From: Bradyrhizobium sp. SSBR45G
Lineage (GTDB): Bacteria > Pseudomonadota > Alphaproteobacteria > Rhizobiales > Xanthobacteraceae
Assembly (NCBI RefSeq): GCF_030159255.1
Contig: NZ_BSCT01000007.1
Coordinates: 209,237 to 273,236, forward strand
Reading direction: 5' to 3'
Length of the DNA: 64,000 nucleotides
Part shown: in pieces, positions 1 through 7,846 of the stretch
Layout: the number at the start of each line of letters is the position of its first letter
Numbering within the stretch: the first letter of the stretch is position 1
Notes under the pieces: generated by a model
The model's input: the letters and a program-made list of their open reading frames with translations, nothing else
What the model was told of the DNA's origin: nothing
Databases searched by the model: none
Program-made: the position numbers and the translations under genes

Positions 1-1370
1 TCGGTCTGCATTCGCGCCTGCACGGCGATCAGCTTCGGATCGGGCGGCGGCTGCGGCGCCGCCGGCGGCGGGTGCAGCAGCCGTCCGCTCTGTGGATCCA
101 CGGCGGTCGGATCGCTGAAGAACCGGCCGGGATTCTTGTGCCCCATGATCCGCGTCAGCTCGGCCGCCGTGTTGTAGAGCTCGCGGTCGCCGACCAGGTT
201 CACCTTGCCAGCCATCACCAGCTCCTTCTGCACGTTGGCGATCGCCATGGTCTGCGCGAATTGCTGCGCCTTGCCGCCGGAGCCGAGCCCGACCTCGATC
301 GTCATGTCGTCGCGCGTCTTCCAGCTGCGCGGATCGACCTGGACCCAGGCATTGCGCAGCCGCACCGTCTGGCGTTGCTGGCCATGCTTGCGGATGGTCG
401 CATGCAGCAGGCCGAACATGTCGCGCACGCCCTCGGCCATGATCCGCGCGATCAGCTTGATGCGCATCTGCGAGGCCGAGAACACCTGTGCCACCGCCGT
501 TGCCGACTGGTTCTGCAGCGCATTGGCGTCGATGCCCTGCGCCTGCTTCGACAGCCCCGAGCGGCTCTCGAGCTCGGCGTCGATGTATTGCAGCATCGGA
601 TAGATCGAGCTCGTGATGTCCGGGACCACCTGCCAGTTCAGCCCGCCGGCCGTCTTGGTGCGCACGACGCCGCCGGGACGCGAGACCAGGAGATCATCGA
701 GCGTGTTGGGCCCGGCATTCGCCTCGGCCACCTCGACGCGCGGATTGTTGTGCAGATAGAGATTGTCCAGCGCACCGCGCTTCAGCGCTGTCTTCTCGCG
801 CTGCAGCGGCATCACCAGATCGGCGATCGAGCGGCCGAAGAAGCGGTGCGTCATCGGCACCGGCGTGGTGGCCGCAAACGGAATCGCGTCGAACGGCGTG
901 ATGCAGTCCTCACCATCCTTGCGCAGGATCTCGCTCTGGTCGCCGCCGGTGATGATCTGGTACAGGCAGGGCCTGCCCTCGCCTTCGTAGTCCATCCGCA
1001 CATAGTGCTCGGTGATGCGCACCAGCCTGGTGCCGGCATTCGCGGCGCTCGACGATGCCCGCGAATGCTCGTCGGCCGTGTCGCGCGCGAGCGTCTCGGC
1101 CGTCGTTGTTCCCGTATCGTCGCCAAGCGACCTGATCTGCGCGGCGTCGAAGCCCTCGGCGATCAGCTGCGCCTCGGTCTTGGTGACGATGTCGTGGAAA
1201 CAGTAGTTGCAGTCGCGGATCGTGCGCGCACCGCGCTCGATGCCGAACTCCTCGGGCGGCACGCCCATCACCCGGGCCTGCGCGAATTTTCGCGTGGTGA
1301 CGATGGTGACGTCGTGCGTGATCGGCGCCGGCGCCGGTTGCAGCGGCGCCAGTGGCAAGCTCATGCTCAT
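1..1370 (-). CDS. Phage portal protein, C-terminal part (runs off the window)
   Basis: Reading leftward from an ATG at 1370 there is an uninterrupted frame of about 456 codons that leaves the window at base 1. Early residues include THDVTIVTTRKFAQARVMGV and later stretches ELESRSGLSKQAQGIDANAL and RKHGQQRQTVRLRNAWVQV, which I recognise from P22-like phage portal proteins, the ring at the capsid vertex through which DNA is packaged. The piece begins in what is normally the middle of the protein. The matching N-terminal part lies at 2935-3525, about 1.6 kb upstream, so the gene is split by inserted sequence. An in-frame stop at 1422-1424 and the lack of a strong ribosome-binding site before the ATG suggest this half is poorly translated or not translated alone. 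The family assignment is from memory. Confidence 0.75.
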   Translation of the reverse strand, partial: MSMSLPLAPLQPAPAPITHDVTIVTTRKFAQARVMGVPPEEFGIERGARTIRDCNYCFHDIVTKTEAQLIAEGFDAAQIRSLGDDTGTTTAETLARDTADEHSRASSSAANAGTRLVRITEHYVRMDYEGEGRPCLYQIITGGDQSEILRKDGEDCITPFDAIPFAATTPVPMTHRFFGRSIADLVMPLQREKTALKRGALDNLYLHNNPRVEVAEANAGPNTLDDLLVSRPGGVVRTKTAGGLNWQVVPDITSSIYPMLQYIDAELESRSGLSKQAQGIDANALQNQSATAVAQVFSASQMRIKLIARIMAEGVRDMFGLLHATIRKHGQQRQTVRLRNAWVQVDPRSWKTRDDMTIEVGLGSGGKAQQFAQTMAIANVQKELVMAGKVNLVGDRELYNTAAELTRIMGHKNPGRFFSDPTAVDPQSGRLLHPPPAAPQPPPDPKLIAVQARMQT

Positions 1371-1421
1371 GAATGGACTCTCGCAGGATGGAATGGAAAC
1401 GACGCGCGCGAGCTGAAGCGA

Positions 1422-2216
1422 TCAGTTCGGCCCGTCTGTCTGCTGCCGTATGTAGTCCTGGATCAGGCCCGGCAGACCACCAGCAGGTACTCGAACGCCG
1501 ATCGGATCAGATGGGTCAGGGCCGATGATCGAGGCGATCAGACCCGGAAGGCCACCGGGAGCGGCGGCGCTGGCATCGGCGAAAGCGGCGCCTGACGACG
1601 CGGGGTCCGGCTCGAGAGCCCCCCGCTTTCCCGGCACCGACGGCCCGCGCGGCGCACCGGCCGGACCGACAGGCACCCGGGTGATCGTTGCCGCATAATC
1701 GCCGAAGCCCGGTGACGGCGCCGTCCAGGGTGCAGCATCACCGCTTGGCGCCGTGAACTTCAGCGGATTTCCGTTGAACGACCGCGCGATCCGCGGGTCC
1801 TGTCTGGTCGCGATCAGCCGGCCGGAGCTGAGCGCATCCAGAATGAGGTCCTGGATCTGCTCCCGTGGAAGGTTGTTCTTCCTGGCGTAGTCGGCGATGT
1901 TGCGGCCGGCCTGATTATTATACAGGTCCTTGAATGTATCCCACGCCTCCGGCGGCTGCTTGCCGAAGTAGGATTTCAGCTCACGTGCCAGCCCGAGCGC
2001 AGCCGCCTCGGTGGTCGAATGATCGTAGGCCAGATACGCGCTCGTCAACGCATGGGCAATGGCGTTCACGCTGGCTGCGCCGAGCTCGAGCGGCTTGTCC
2101 GCGGAGTCGCGCAGAACCGGATCATAGCCATGCAGCGCATTGGCGTCTGCAAGATGCTCGCTCGCCCGGCTCATGTCGTTCAGGTAGTCTTGAAAACTGA
2201 AAATCGGATCTGCCAT
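1422..2216 (-). CDS. Effector-like protein with NNxxGR toxin-type domain and Gly/Pro-rich tail
   Basis: A 264-residue protein started at the ATG at 2216, preceded by AGGGA six bases upstream; longer in-frame extensions look non-coding. Residues about 45-140 carry the pattern N51-H55-S59, DLYNNQAGR near 97-105 and SGRL near 131-134. I recall this from the DUF6973-like domain found at the ends of polymorphic toxins; that is a resemblance, not a proven match. The second half is Gly/Pro/Ala-rich and ends with a repeated GGLPGLI motif (twice in the last 45 residues). The gene follows a small membrane-anchored protein with only 8 bases between them, and the pair splits a phage portal gene. I infer a toxin or cargo protein with its immunity partner. 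Target and activity are unknown. Confidence 0.7.
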   Translation of the reverse strand: MADPIFSFQDYLNDMSRASEHLADANALHGYDPVLRDSADKPLELGAASVNAIAHALTSAYLAYDHSTTEAAALGLARELKSYFGKQPPEAWDTFKDLYNNQAGRNIADYARKNNLPREQIQDLILDALSSGRLIATRQDPRIARSFNGNPLKFTAPSGDAAPWTAPSPGFGDYAATITRVPVGPAGAPRGPSVPGKRGALEPDPASSGAAFADASAAAPGGLPGLIASIIGPDPSDPIGVRVPAGGLPGLIQDYIRQQTDGPN

Positions 2217-2224
2217 GATAGTCC

Positions 2225-2668
2225 CTAATGATTTCGTGCTTCGGCAACGAAAGCTCGCGCGCGACCATCGACCATCTCGACCTGCAGCGTGATCCGCGGA
2301 TTGCAGACCCATCCGGGCGCCATCACCTCAGCTTCGCGGCCGTAGAGAATGCGATAGGTCTTGTCGGCGTCGTTGATCAGAACGAGCGGCCAATACATGT
2401 CGGGATCCTGGGCCGTCGTCGGATCGAGACGCGTGTAGCCACGGCTTTCCAGATCGCCATCGCCGTGCTCACCCACGGAATGGGTGCAGGCTCGTTCAAA
2501 CGCAAAATGCTGGGCAGGGTCATAGCGGCCGTTCCGAACCAGCTCGCCTGTCAGATCCGCCCGCCGGAACGCCTGATCGTCCCCGACGACCTGCAGGCCA
2601 AGACGGACCACAGGCACCAGCAAGGCCAGAACGACGATGGCAGCAAACCACTTTGCAAGTCGAAGCAC
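2225..2668 (-). CDS. Small membrane-anchored protein, candidate immunity partner
   Basis: A GTG at 2668 has GGGAG six bases upstream and gives a 147-residue protein; an upstream ATG at 2758 adds a stretch that does not look coding. Residues 4-27 form one hydrophobic segment rich in Ala, Val and Leu, followed by a soluble domain with two cysteines that would face the periplasm if the N terminus is cytoplasmic. I do not recognise the family. It is immediately followed by the effector-like gene at 1422-2216 (stop TAG at 2225-2227, next ATG at 2216), so the two are probably translated together. The order, small membrane protein then effector, is the same as in the pair at 3657-5402. Immunity is an inference from that arrangement only. 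Confidence 0.6.
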   Translation of the reverse strand: MLRLAKWFAAIVVLALLVPVVRLGLQVVGDDQAFRRADLTGELVRNGRYDPAQHFAFERACTHSVGEHGDGDLESRGYTRLDPTTAQDPDMYWPLVLINDADKTYRILYGREAEVMAPGWVCNPRITLQVEMVDGRARAFVAEARNH

Positions 2669-2934
2669 GACGATCTCCCGACCACATCGCCCCCATCCGG
2701 CATGCCCCGGATGCGATTTCGCAGCATCGCCGGACGGCAAGGCTGCCCGCTCATCCATAAGGCGCAGCTTTCTGCGCCTTCACATCAGACTAGAACAAAA
2801 ATAGAACATCCTCAAGCCGCCCAATGCTCCCGGTGTCGACAGTCGCACAGCGTCACGGCCAGCGGGTCGGTCTCTCATCTGGCGAACCATGCCGAGGCCC
2901 GCTTGACCAGCGCTTGCGAAGGCGCCCGGGCACA

Positions 2935-3525
2935 TCAGCATGAGGCCTCCCGCGAGGCTTCGGAACGCGACGATGGACCGCTCTCCGCGCCGCGCATCGT
3001 ATGCGCGACGATCCTCATGGCGCCCTCCGATTCCAGGACGGACTGCGCCAGCAGCGCAAACTGATCCTCGGAGAGATCATAATAGGTCTCGCGGCTCTCC
3101 TCCTCGCGCTCCTCCCACCACACCTTGACGACGCCGACCTTCGACAGCAGAGCGTCCTTGATGAAGGAGTAGAGAATCATGAAGCCGGGGTTCTGCTGCA
3201 TGAAGACGTGATTGACGTAGTCCGTCTCCTGCGCGGCGGCCGCCTCGTCTTCCGGGCCGACCGGCTCGAAGCGCACGACCTCGTCGGAGCCGGCGAAGAT
3301 GTCCATCAGATGCGGCATCAGGCCTTCGACCGTGTCGGCGACATCGGTCGAGACGGCGCGCGAGCGTCCCTCCTGCGCCGGCATGTCCTTCCTCATGTTG
3401 CCGAGATAATAGTCCATGGCGTCGGCCCGCTGTTCGGCGAGCCGCGCGGCTGAGATGGCGGCGAGTGCGTCAGCCCTTTCAGCTGCAAGCATCGTCTTGA
3501 GGTCGGAGTTCGACATTTTCGGCAT
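2935..3525 (-). CDS. Phage portal protein, N-terminal part
   Basis: A 196-residue frame that matches the beginning of P22-like portal proteins as I remember them: a short charged N terminus, then stretches such as DVADTVEGLMPHLMDIFAGS and KDALLSKVGVVKVWWEEREE. It stops at 2935, shortly after IVAHTMR, where the family normally continues into the THDVTIVTTRK region found here only at 1-1370. The last ~20 residues (from RGAESG onward) look like read-through into inserted DNA. It lies 131 bases downstream of the lysozyme-like gene at 3657-4931 instead of next to the large terminase. With its C-terminal half separated, a working portal is unlikely unless the two pieces assemble. Confidence 0.75.
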   Translation of the reverse strand: MPKMSNSDLKTMLAAERADALAAISAARLAEQRADAMDYYLGNMRKDMPAQEGRSRAVSTDVADTVEGLMPHLMDIFAGSDEVVRFEPVGPEDEAAAAQETDYVNHVFMQQNPGFMILYSFIKDALLSKVGVVKVWWEEREEESRETYYDLSEDQFALLAQSVLESEGAMRIVAHTMRGAESGPSSRSEASREASC

Positions 3526-3656
3526 GGTCAGAACCGCATCGTTGGCATGAAGTGTTGAATGGGACAGGCCGGCCGGCGCCGGCGCTGACGAGCGCCATTA
3601 ACGGGATCGTGGCACCCGACGAGACAGCGGTCACGGCTGCTCGCAGAAGGTGGCCG

Positions 3657-4931
3657 TCAGCGCGGCGGCATCCATGGCGAACGCCGGCTGCGCGTCCCGG
3701 CCCACGCCTCCAAGCCAGGCGTTGATTCCCCGAACACCGGAAGTCCGAAGGGATCGCCCGGCATGGCATTCCCGTCGAGCCCGCCGACCGAATCCGCGGA
3801 CGAAGGCATCGGCAAGACCTGCTGATAGGGCGCGAGCGGCGCGGTGACATCGCCCAAGGATGTCCAGCTTCCGAACCGGCCGTCGAAGGGTGACGATTGG
3901 TCCATCACGGGCAGCGGATTGGTCGCAGTCCCGGGCGGTCCGGCGAGTGCTGCTGGCGGCATCTGGTCTGCGCGGCGGGAGCGTAACACGCGAATGAGAG
4001 ACCTGACCGGATCCGGAGCGCCTCCACTCGCGGCGATGTCGGCCAGGTTCGACGCCTCTGCTGGCCCGCTCGGAAACAGGAGAGACGGCGATGGCGACGC
4101 TGGCTGAAACGGTTGAGCGCCGGCGACCTCCGCAGCCCTTCGTCGCGCAAGCTCACGCAAGAGCGGTGATTGCGACAGCTCGGCGGCACTGATCCCAGGG
4201 GACCCACGGCCGACACGGTCGTCGCCCCCGGCCGGAACATCGTGAGCCGTCGACGGCGCGCCAGATTCGACCTGCTTGGGCGGCATCGCAGGTCCGCCCT
4301 CCGCGGGATCATCGGGCACGAACCACTCGTCGTTCTCCCAGGCCTTCTCGTCGAACGCACGTTTGGCATAGTAAGGCGTCGACTTGATCTGCTTGTTCAT
4401 ATACGTACGGTCGTGCGACAGGCCGTTGTAGAGAGAGTAGATGTTTTCGACGCTGGGATCGTCCAGCCGCTTTGCGATTCCGGCAAGCAGCTTCGCGGTC
4501 AGCTCGATGTTGTCCCGGGGACTGTGAACGTCTGATCCGGGAATGAGCTTCTGCCAGCTGGAATCGATGTTTCCTGGCAGGATCGTACGCGCAATCACGT
4601 CGTGGTCGAGTCGAAACAACGACCTCATCGTCCGGCCCACAGCCTCCCCTGGATAGCCGTATTCGCCCCCTCTCGAGACCTCCGTGTAGATCACGGCTCT
4701 CACGAGGTCGGGATTCACCCCATGGCGCCTGGCGGCCTCGTCGATCTCCGCATCGTACTTCTTGACTTCTTGAGCACCCCACCTGTGGTGCTGCAAAGGG
4801 CCGTTGATGGCAGGCCGCTTGTCTTTCGGAATGTCGGAGAACTTCTGGCTTTCGAATTCGAACTTGGTATCTGGCGCATCATTGAGGAGCGCCTGCTTTC
4901 TATCTTCCGCAGTTCGCAAATAGGTTGTCAT
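3657..4931 (-). CDS. Lysozyme/transglycosylase-like effector with long disordered tail
   Basis: A 424-residue protein whose ATG at 4931 directly abuts the TGA of the upstream membrane-protein gene, so the two are translationally coupled. Residues about 58-200 resemble the lysozyme-like domain seen in polymorphic and type VI-type effectors: AEIDEAARRHGVNPDLVRAV followed by IYTEVSRGGEYG (candidate catalytic Glu84), then a NIELTAKLLAGIAKRLDDP helix and an SLYNG motif near 166-170. That fold cuts peptidoglycan. From about residue 210 the protein is Pro/Ala/Ser-rich and probably disordered. No signal peptide is visible, so export would need a dedicated route, a lysed cell or a phage particle. It sits between terminase and portal where phages normally have no gene. 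An alternative is a phage lysis enzyme; the long tail argues against that. Confidence 0.7.
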   Translation of the reverse strand: MTTYLRTAEDRKQALLNDAPDTKFEFESQKFSDIPKDKRPAINGPLQHHRWGAQEVKKYDAEIDEAARRHGVNPDLVRAVIYTEVSRGGEYGYPGEAVGRTMRSLFRLDHDVIARTILPGNIDSSWQKLIPGSDVHSPRDNIELTAKLLAGIAKRLDDPSVENIYSLYNGLSHDRTYMNKQIKSTPYYAKRAFDEKAWENDEWFVPDDPAEGGPAMPPKQVESGAPSTAHDVPAGGDDRVGRGSPGISAAELSQSPLLRELARRRAAEVAGAQPFQPASPSPSLLFPSGPAEASNLADIAASGGAPDPVRSLIRVLRSRRADQMPPAALAGPPGTATNPLPVMDQSSPFDGRFGSWTSLGDVTAPLAPYQQVLPMPSSADSVGGLDGNAMPGDPFGLPVFGESTPGLEAWAGTRSRRSPWMPPR

Positions 4932-5402
4932 TCAGTTCCTCTGGGACCGACCGTGCATGACCTTGATGAAGAGGCTTGAAACGAGAAGAATGGCGTACAA
5001 CGCTGCGGCCACCGCGACGATCTGGAACGCATGCAGCGTGTAGGGACTCTCCCGCCGCCTCGGCACGAAAAGGGACAGGAACTGCATCCATCCGCACGTA
5101 TCGCAATAATAGTAGATCTCGTACCAATAGCTTTCGAGCATCAGATAGAAGTGGATGAGCGGCGCAAGAGCCGCAGGAGCAATGACCGCGAACCACCCAT
5201 TCAGCCGAGCCGTCGGCTTCACACCAAACCTGTCAGAGACAGTCGCCAGGGCCAGCAGAAGGAGTGCAACCAGGTAGCCAGTCACGACGACCGCGAGCGC
5301 AAGCTGCGGAAGACTCGAAACAACCTCAAACTGGAGCGGAAACCAGACGACGAGAACGAGCGTGACAGAGCCATACTTCAGAAGCTTGAACAGAAACCGC
5401 AT
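4932..5402 (-). CDS. Multi-pass membrane protein, candidate immunity protein or holin
   Basis: The ATG at 5402 has GAAGG five to six bases upstream and gives 156 residues; an extension to 5537 is unlikely. About four hydrophobic segments are visible: near residues 9-27, 34-53, 71-91 and 124-146. An aromatic, cysteine-bearing loop (YWYEIYYYCDTCGW) precedes the last segment. The stop codon TGA touches the ATG of the lysozyme-like gene at 4931. A membrane protein paired this tightly with a peptidoglycan-degrading enzyme could be an immunity protein that protects the producer, or a holin that releases the enzyme. The pair-wise repetition of this arrangement at 1422-2668 favours immunity. No family recognised. 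Confidence 0.6.
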   Translation of the reverse strand: MRFLFKLLKYGSVTLVLVVWFPLQFEVVSSLPQLALAVVVTGYLVALLLLALATVSDRFGVKPTARLNGWFAVIAPAALAPLIHFYLMLESYWYEIYYYCDTCGWMQFLSLFVPRRRESPYTLHAFQIVAVAAALYAILLVSSLFIKVMHGRSQRN

Positions 5403-5579
5403 GTTGGCCTTCAAGGAGTTCGCGGCGTCTGGACCGGAAGTCGAGGGACGGATCCAGCGGTGGCGCCAGGAACAAATAAAGAACGGCAACGACTTGCAAT
5501 TGTCAAGCGCTCCCGCAGACAACGACGTCAGGCGCACGTGGATCGGGAGTTTTCAATCGTTGCGCCAGACCTCAGCGCA

Positions 5580-6899
5580 TCACCGCCACCCCGCATCCTG
5601 GTATCGGATCGGCCGGTTGAAGCTCATGACGCGCCCCGGCGCCTCGTAGCAGACCGCCATCAGCCCGAGCGCGTCGGCGGCGTGTGACGACCAGTCGTGC
5701 TCGGGGCCGAGCCCGACATTGCGGGTCTCGTCCCTGCGCTCGTGATAGAAGCCGAGCGCCTCGCGGCCGGCTTCGGTCGTTGCTTCGTTGAACCAGAGCT
5801 GTGGGCCGAGCCGGCGCAGCGCCTCGATCCGCATCATCGCCGCACCCCTGCCCTGGTTCTTGAGCGGCGGTTCGACGGCGAAGCCGGCCTCGCGCAGATG
5901 ATCGGCATAGCGCTTGCCCGTGACAGCGTTGGTCGCGAGCCCGTCGTGCGGAAGATAGAGAATGGCATTCTGGTAGCCCCGCGCACGCAACCAGTTGACG
6001 TGGAAGGCCAGCACCTGCCCGACCGCCTCGTAATAGTCGAGCACGCGCACCTCGTTGCCGACCCACTGCACGATCCAGATCGTGAAGGCATCCGCCGTGG
6101 CGCCGGCGCCGCCGATGTCGATGAAGGCACGCAGCGGCAGCAGCGGATCGGCGGAGACCTTGCCGATCCGCCCGTCGCGCCTGGCCTGCGCCAGCAGCTC
6201 GGCGAAATAGGCCCCTTCGAATGCGCGCACGTAGTCGCCCTCCCAGATGTGCTCGTAGCGGTCCGGATAGAGCGTCAGGTCGAGCCGCCGCTCTTCGTCC
6301 AGCACCGTCGGAAACCACGGATTGTCGCGCCAGCTCGCCTTGACCACCACAGCGCCGTCCGGCCTGCGGCCGCGCAGAAAATCGTCGACGGCATCCGATT
6401 TGCGGCGCGGATTCCAGCTCGCCCACAGTTCGGAGCCCGGCGCTCGGATGGTCGGCCGCAGCAGCGACAGCGAGCGCGCGCTCAAGGTCTGCGCCTCGTC
6501 GATCCAGGCGATACGAAATCCCTCCAGAGACTTGATCGATTCTGCGGTGTGATCCTGCATGCCGCGGAAGATGATGAGACCGTCGCCCGGCGTCGCGATC
6601 CGGTCGCTGAACGACCGAAAGCCCTTGCCGAGGCCGAGTGCTGTGATCTTGCCCTCGATCAGCCGCTTGGACGATTGGGCCAGCGTACGCTGCGCCTCAC
6701 GGATGCAGACCGCGAGCGTGCCGCGCTCGGCCTGGCAGGTCTCGACCAGCAGCTCGCCGAAGAAGTGCGACTTGCCCGACCCGCGGCCGCCGAACGCGCC
6801 CTTGTAGCGCGCAGGCCGCAGCAGCGGCTCGAACACTTTTGCGGTGGGGATCTTCAATGTCGACACGCGGTCACTCGTCGTCCTGCTGCTCGGGCTCAT
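5580..6899 (-). CDS. Phage terminase large subunit
   Basis: A full-length-looking 439-residue packaging motor. Residues 37-44 are a Walker A motif GGRGSGKS, residues 130-136 a Walker B IAWIDEA, and WASWNPRR follows as in PBSX/Terminase_3-type large terminases. The C-terminal nuclease half contains AFIDIGG and ends after EHDWSSHAADALGLMAVCYE, the usual terminase end signature with its conserved DALR/L element. The protein translocates phage DNA into the capsid and cuts it. The start may instead be the GTG at 6866, four bases after the small-subunit stop; the ATG at 6899 overlaps that gene by 29 bases. Downstream, the expected portal gene is displaced by the lysozyme-like pair. Confidence 0.88.
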   Translation of the reverse strand: MSPSSRTTSDRVSTLKIPTAKVFEPLLRPARYKGAFGGRGSGKSHFFGELLVETCQAERGTLAVCIREAQRTLAQSSKRLIEGKITALGLGKGFRSFSDRIATPGDGLIIFRGMQDHTAESIKSLEGFRIAWIDEAQTLSARSLSLLRPTIRAPGSELWASWNPRRKSDAVDDFLRGRRPDGAVVVKASWRDNPWFPTVLDEERRLDLTLYPDRYEHIWEGDYVRAFEGAYFAELLAQARRDGRIGKVSADPLLPLRAFIDIGGAGATADAFTIWIVQWVGNEVRVLDYYEAVGQVLAFHVNWLRARGYQNAILYLPHDGLATNAVTGKRYADHLREAGFAVEPPLKNQGRGAAMMRIEALRRLGPQLWFNEATTEAGREALGFYHERRDETRNVGLGPEHDWSSHAADALGLMAVCYEAPGRVMSFNRPIRYQDAGWR

Positions 6900-7149
6900 C
6901 GTCCCGCCCCTCCGGATGCACGATGACGCGCTCGATGCGGTGGATCAGCTCCAGCGCGCCATCCTCGCCGTTTTCGAGCGCCTGCGGCGGCTTGCCCCAG
7001 CCGCGGTCGAGGATGGCGTTGGCCGCCGAGACGCGCGCGGCATGCGTCGCCTTGGGCGAGCGCATCACGCCGACCAGCGTGTTGATCGCCGTCTTCGTGT
7101 GTCCGCGTGCGATCGAGCGGATTTCAGTGATCGTCTTCGACATGGCCAC
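6871..7149 (-). CDS. Phage terminase small subunit-like DNA-binding protein
   Basis: A 92-residue protein directly upstream of, and overlapping, the large terminase. The start MAMSKTITEIRSIARGHTKT and the following ANAILDRGWGKPPQ segment are typical of short terminase small subunits in alphaproteobacterial prophages, which recognise the packaging site. The C terminus is acidic (EDGAL...DDEPEQQDDE). Assignment rests on position plus remembered sequence style; there is no catalytic residue to check. It would head the packaging operon. Confidence 0.7.
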   Translation of the reverse strand: MAMSKTITEIRSIARGHTKTAINTLVGVMRSPKATHAARVSAANAILDRGWGKPPQALENGEDGALELIHRIERVIVHPEGRDDEPEQQDDE

Positions 7150-7185
7150 TTCCAGAATGAGGGAGGACGAATTCAGTCGGCGTCG

Positions 7186-7263
7186 TCACGACGACGCGCC
7201 GGCGACGGCGATCAAGACGAGGCCGAGCAAGGCAAGCGAGATCAGATCGGCGGTCATCGTCAT
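7186..7263 (-). CDS. Very short hydrophobic peptide upstream of the terminase genes
   Basis: An ATG at 7263 (or 7257) opens a 25- (or 23-) residue frame ending with TGA at 7186-7188. AGGAG lies at the right distance for the ATG at 7257. The peptide is one hydrophobic helix (ISLALLGLVLIAVAG) with a short polar start. It lies 37 bases before the small-terminase ATG and in the same direction, so it could be co-transcribed. It may be a small membrane peptide or a leader; no family is recognised and chance occurrence is possible. Confidence 0.35.
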   Translation of the reverse strand: MTMTADLISLALLGLVLIAVAGASS

Positions 7264-7289
7264 CTCCTGATCCGATGAAAGAAGAGCGC

Positions 7290-7846
7290 GGCGGATCGCG
7301 GCCAACGCGATCGCTTCGGGCGCGAACCCCATCCCTCCCGCGAGGGACCGCAAGCAGGCGCGGCGACGCTCGCCACGCCCGCGGACCGCCCCGTTCGCGC
7401 GGGACGGCCAATATTCGTATGTTGCGCGTGCGCGCCCTGGCGTGCGTTGCTTCGGCCGGACGACGTCAGCTGATCGACGAGCCGGCCCGAGGGTTTAGCC
7501 GTGGCGGCGTCGCCGGACAAACGTCCGCGAGCGATGCGCCGCCCGCCGCCGACTGCGGGATTTCGGAAAATTCGATGATGGCATCATGCCGGTGATTTGC
7601 CCGACGTGTCAAACTCGATCGACATGCGGCGGCCGAATTTTTCGGATTTCAAAAACCGCCATACGCGTTTGTCGCCTGACAAACAAAAAGCCCGCTGCCG
7701 GGTGTTCGGCGCGGGCTCCATGATTTTTTTGACGATAGCAAAATGCGCCTGATTTGCCCGACGTGTCAAGCGCGATCGTCATGACGATCATGAGCGACGC
7801 GTGCGCGCCCGTCGGGCCGGGGTTCGTCAGCATTCGTCATCACTGA
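7290..7846. repeat. Intergenic repeat region with two copies of a 20-bp motif
   Basis: This stretch has no convincing gene. The 20-base motif TGATTTGCCCGACGTGTCAA occurs at 7594-7613 and again at 7751-7770, each followed by a CGATCG-containing tail, with a terminator-like hairpin between. The flanking text (for example around CAATATTCGTATGTTGCGCG near 7410-7430) reminds me of multi-copy intergenic sequence in Bradyrhizobium genomes; that is from memory and needs a genome search. Confidence 0.5.
7684..7717 (-). terminator. Rho-independent terminator
   Basis: On the minus strand AGCCCGC (7717-7711) pairs with GCGGGCT (7695-7689) around a 15-base loop and is followed at once by TTTTT (7688-7684). 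It lies about 130 bases downstream of the outer-membrane protein gene that ends at 7847, which it probably terminates. On the plus strand the same hairpin is followed after five bases by a T-run, so it may act in both directions. Confidence 0.65.

Noticed and set aside
72..1595. A 507-codon plus-strand frame over the portal region
   Set aside because: The minus strand reads as a clear portal protein; the plus frame is Arg/His/Ala-rich without family features.
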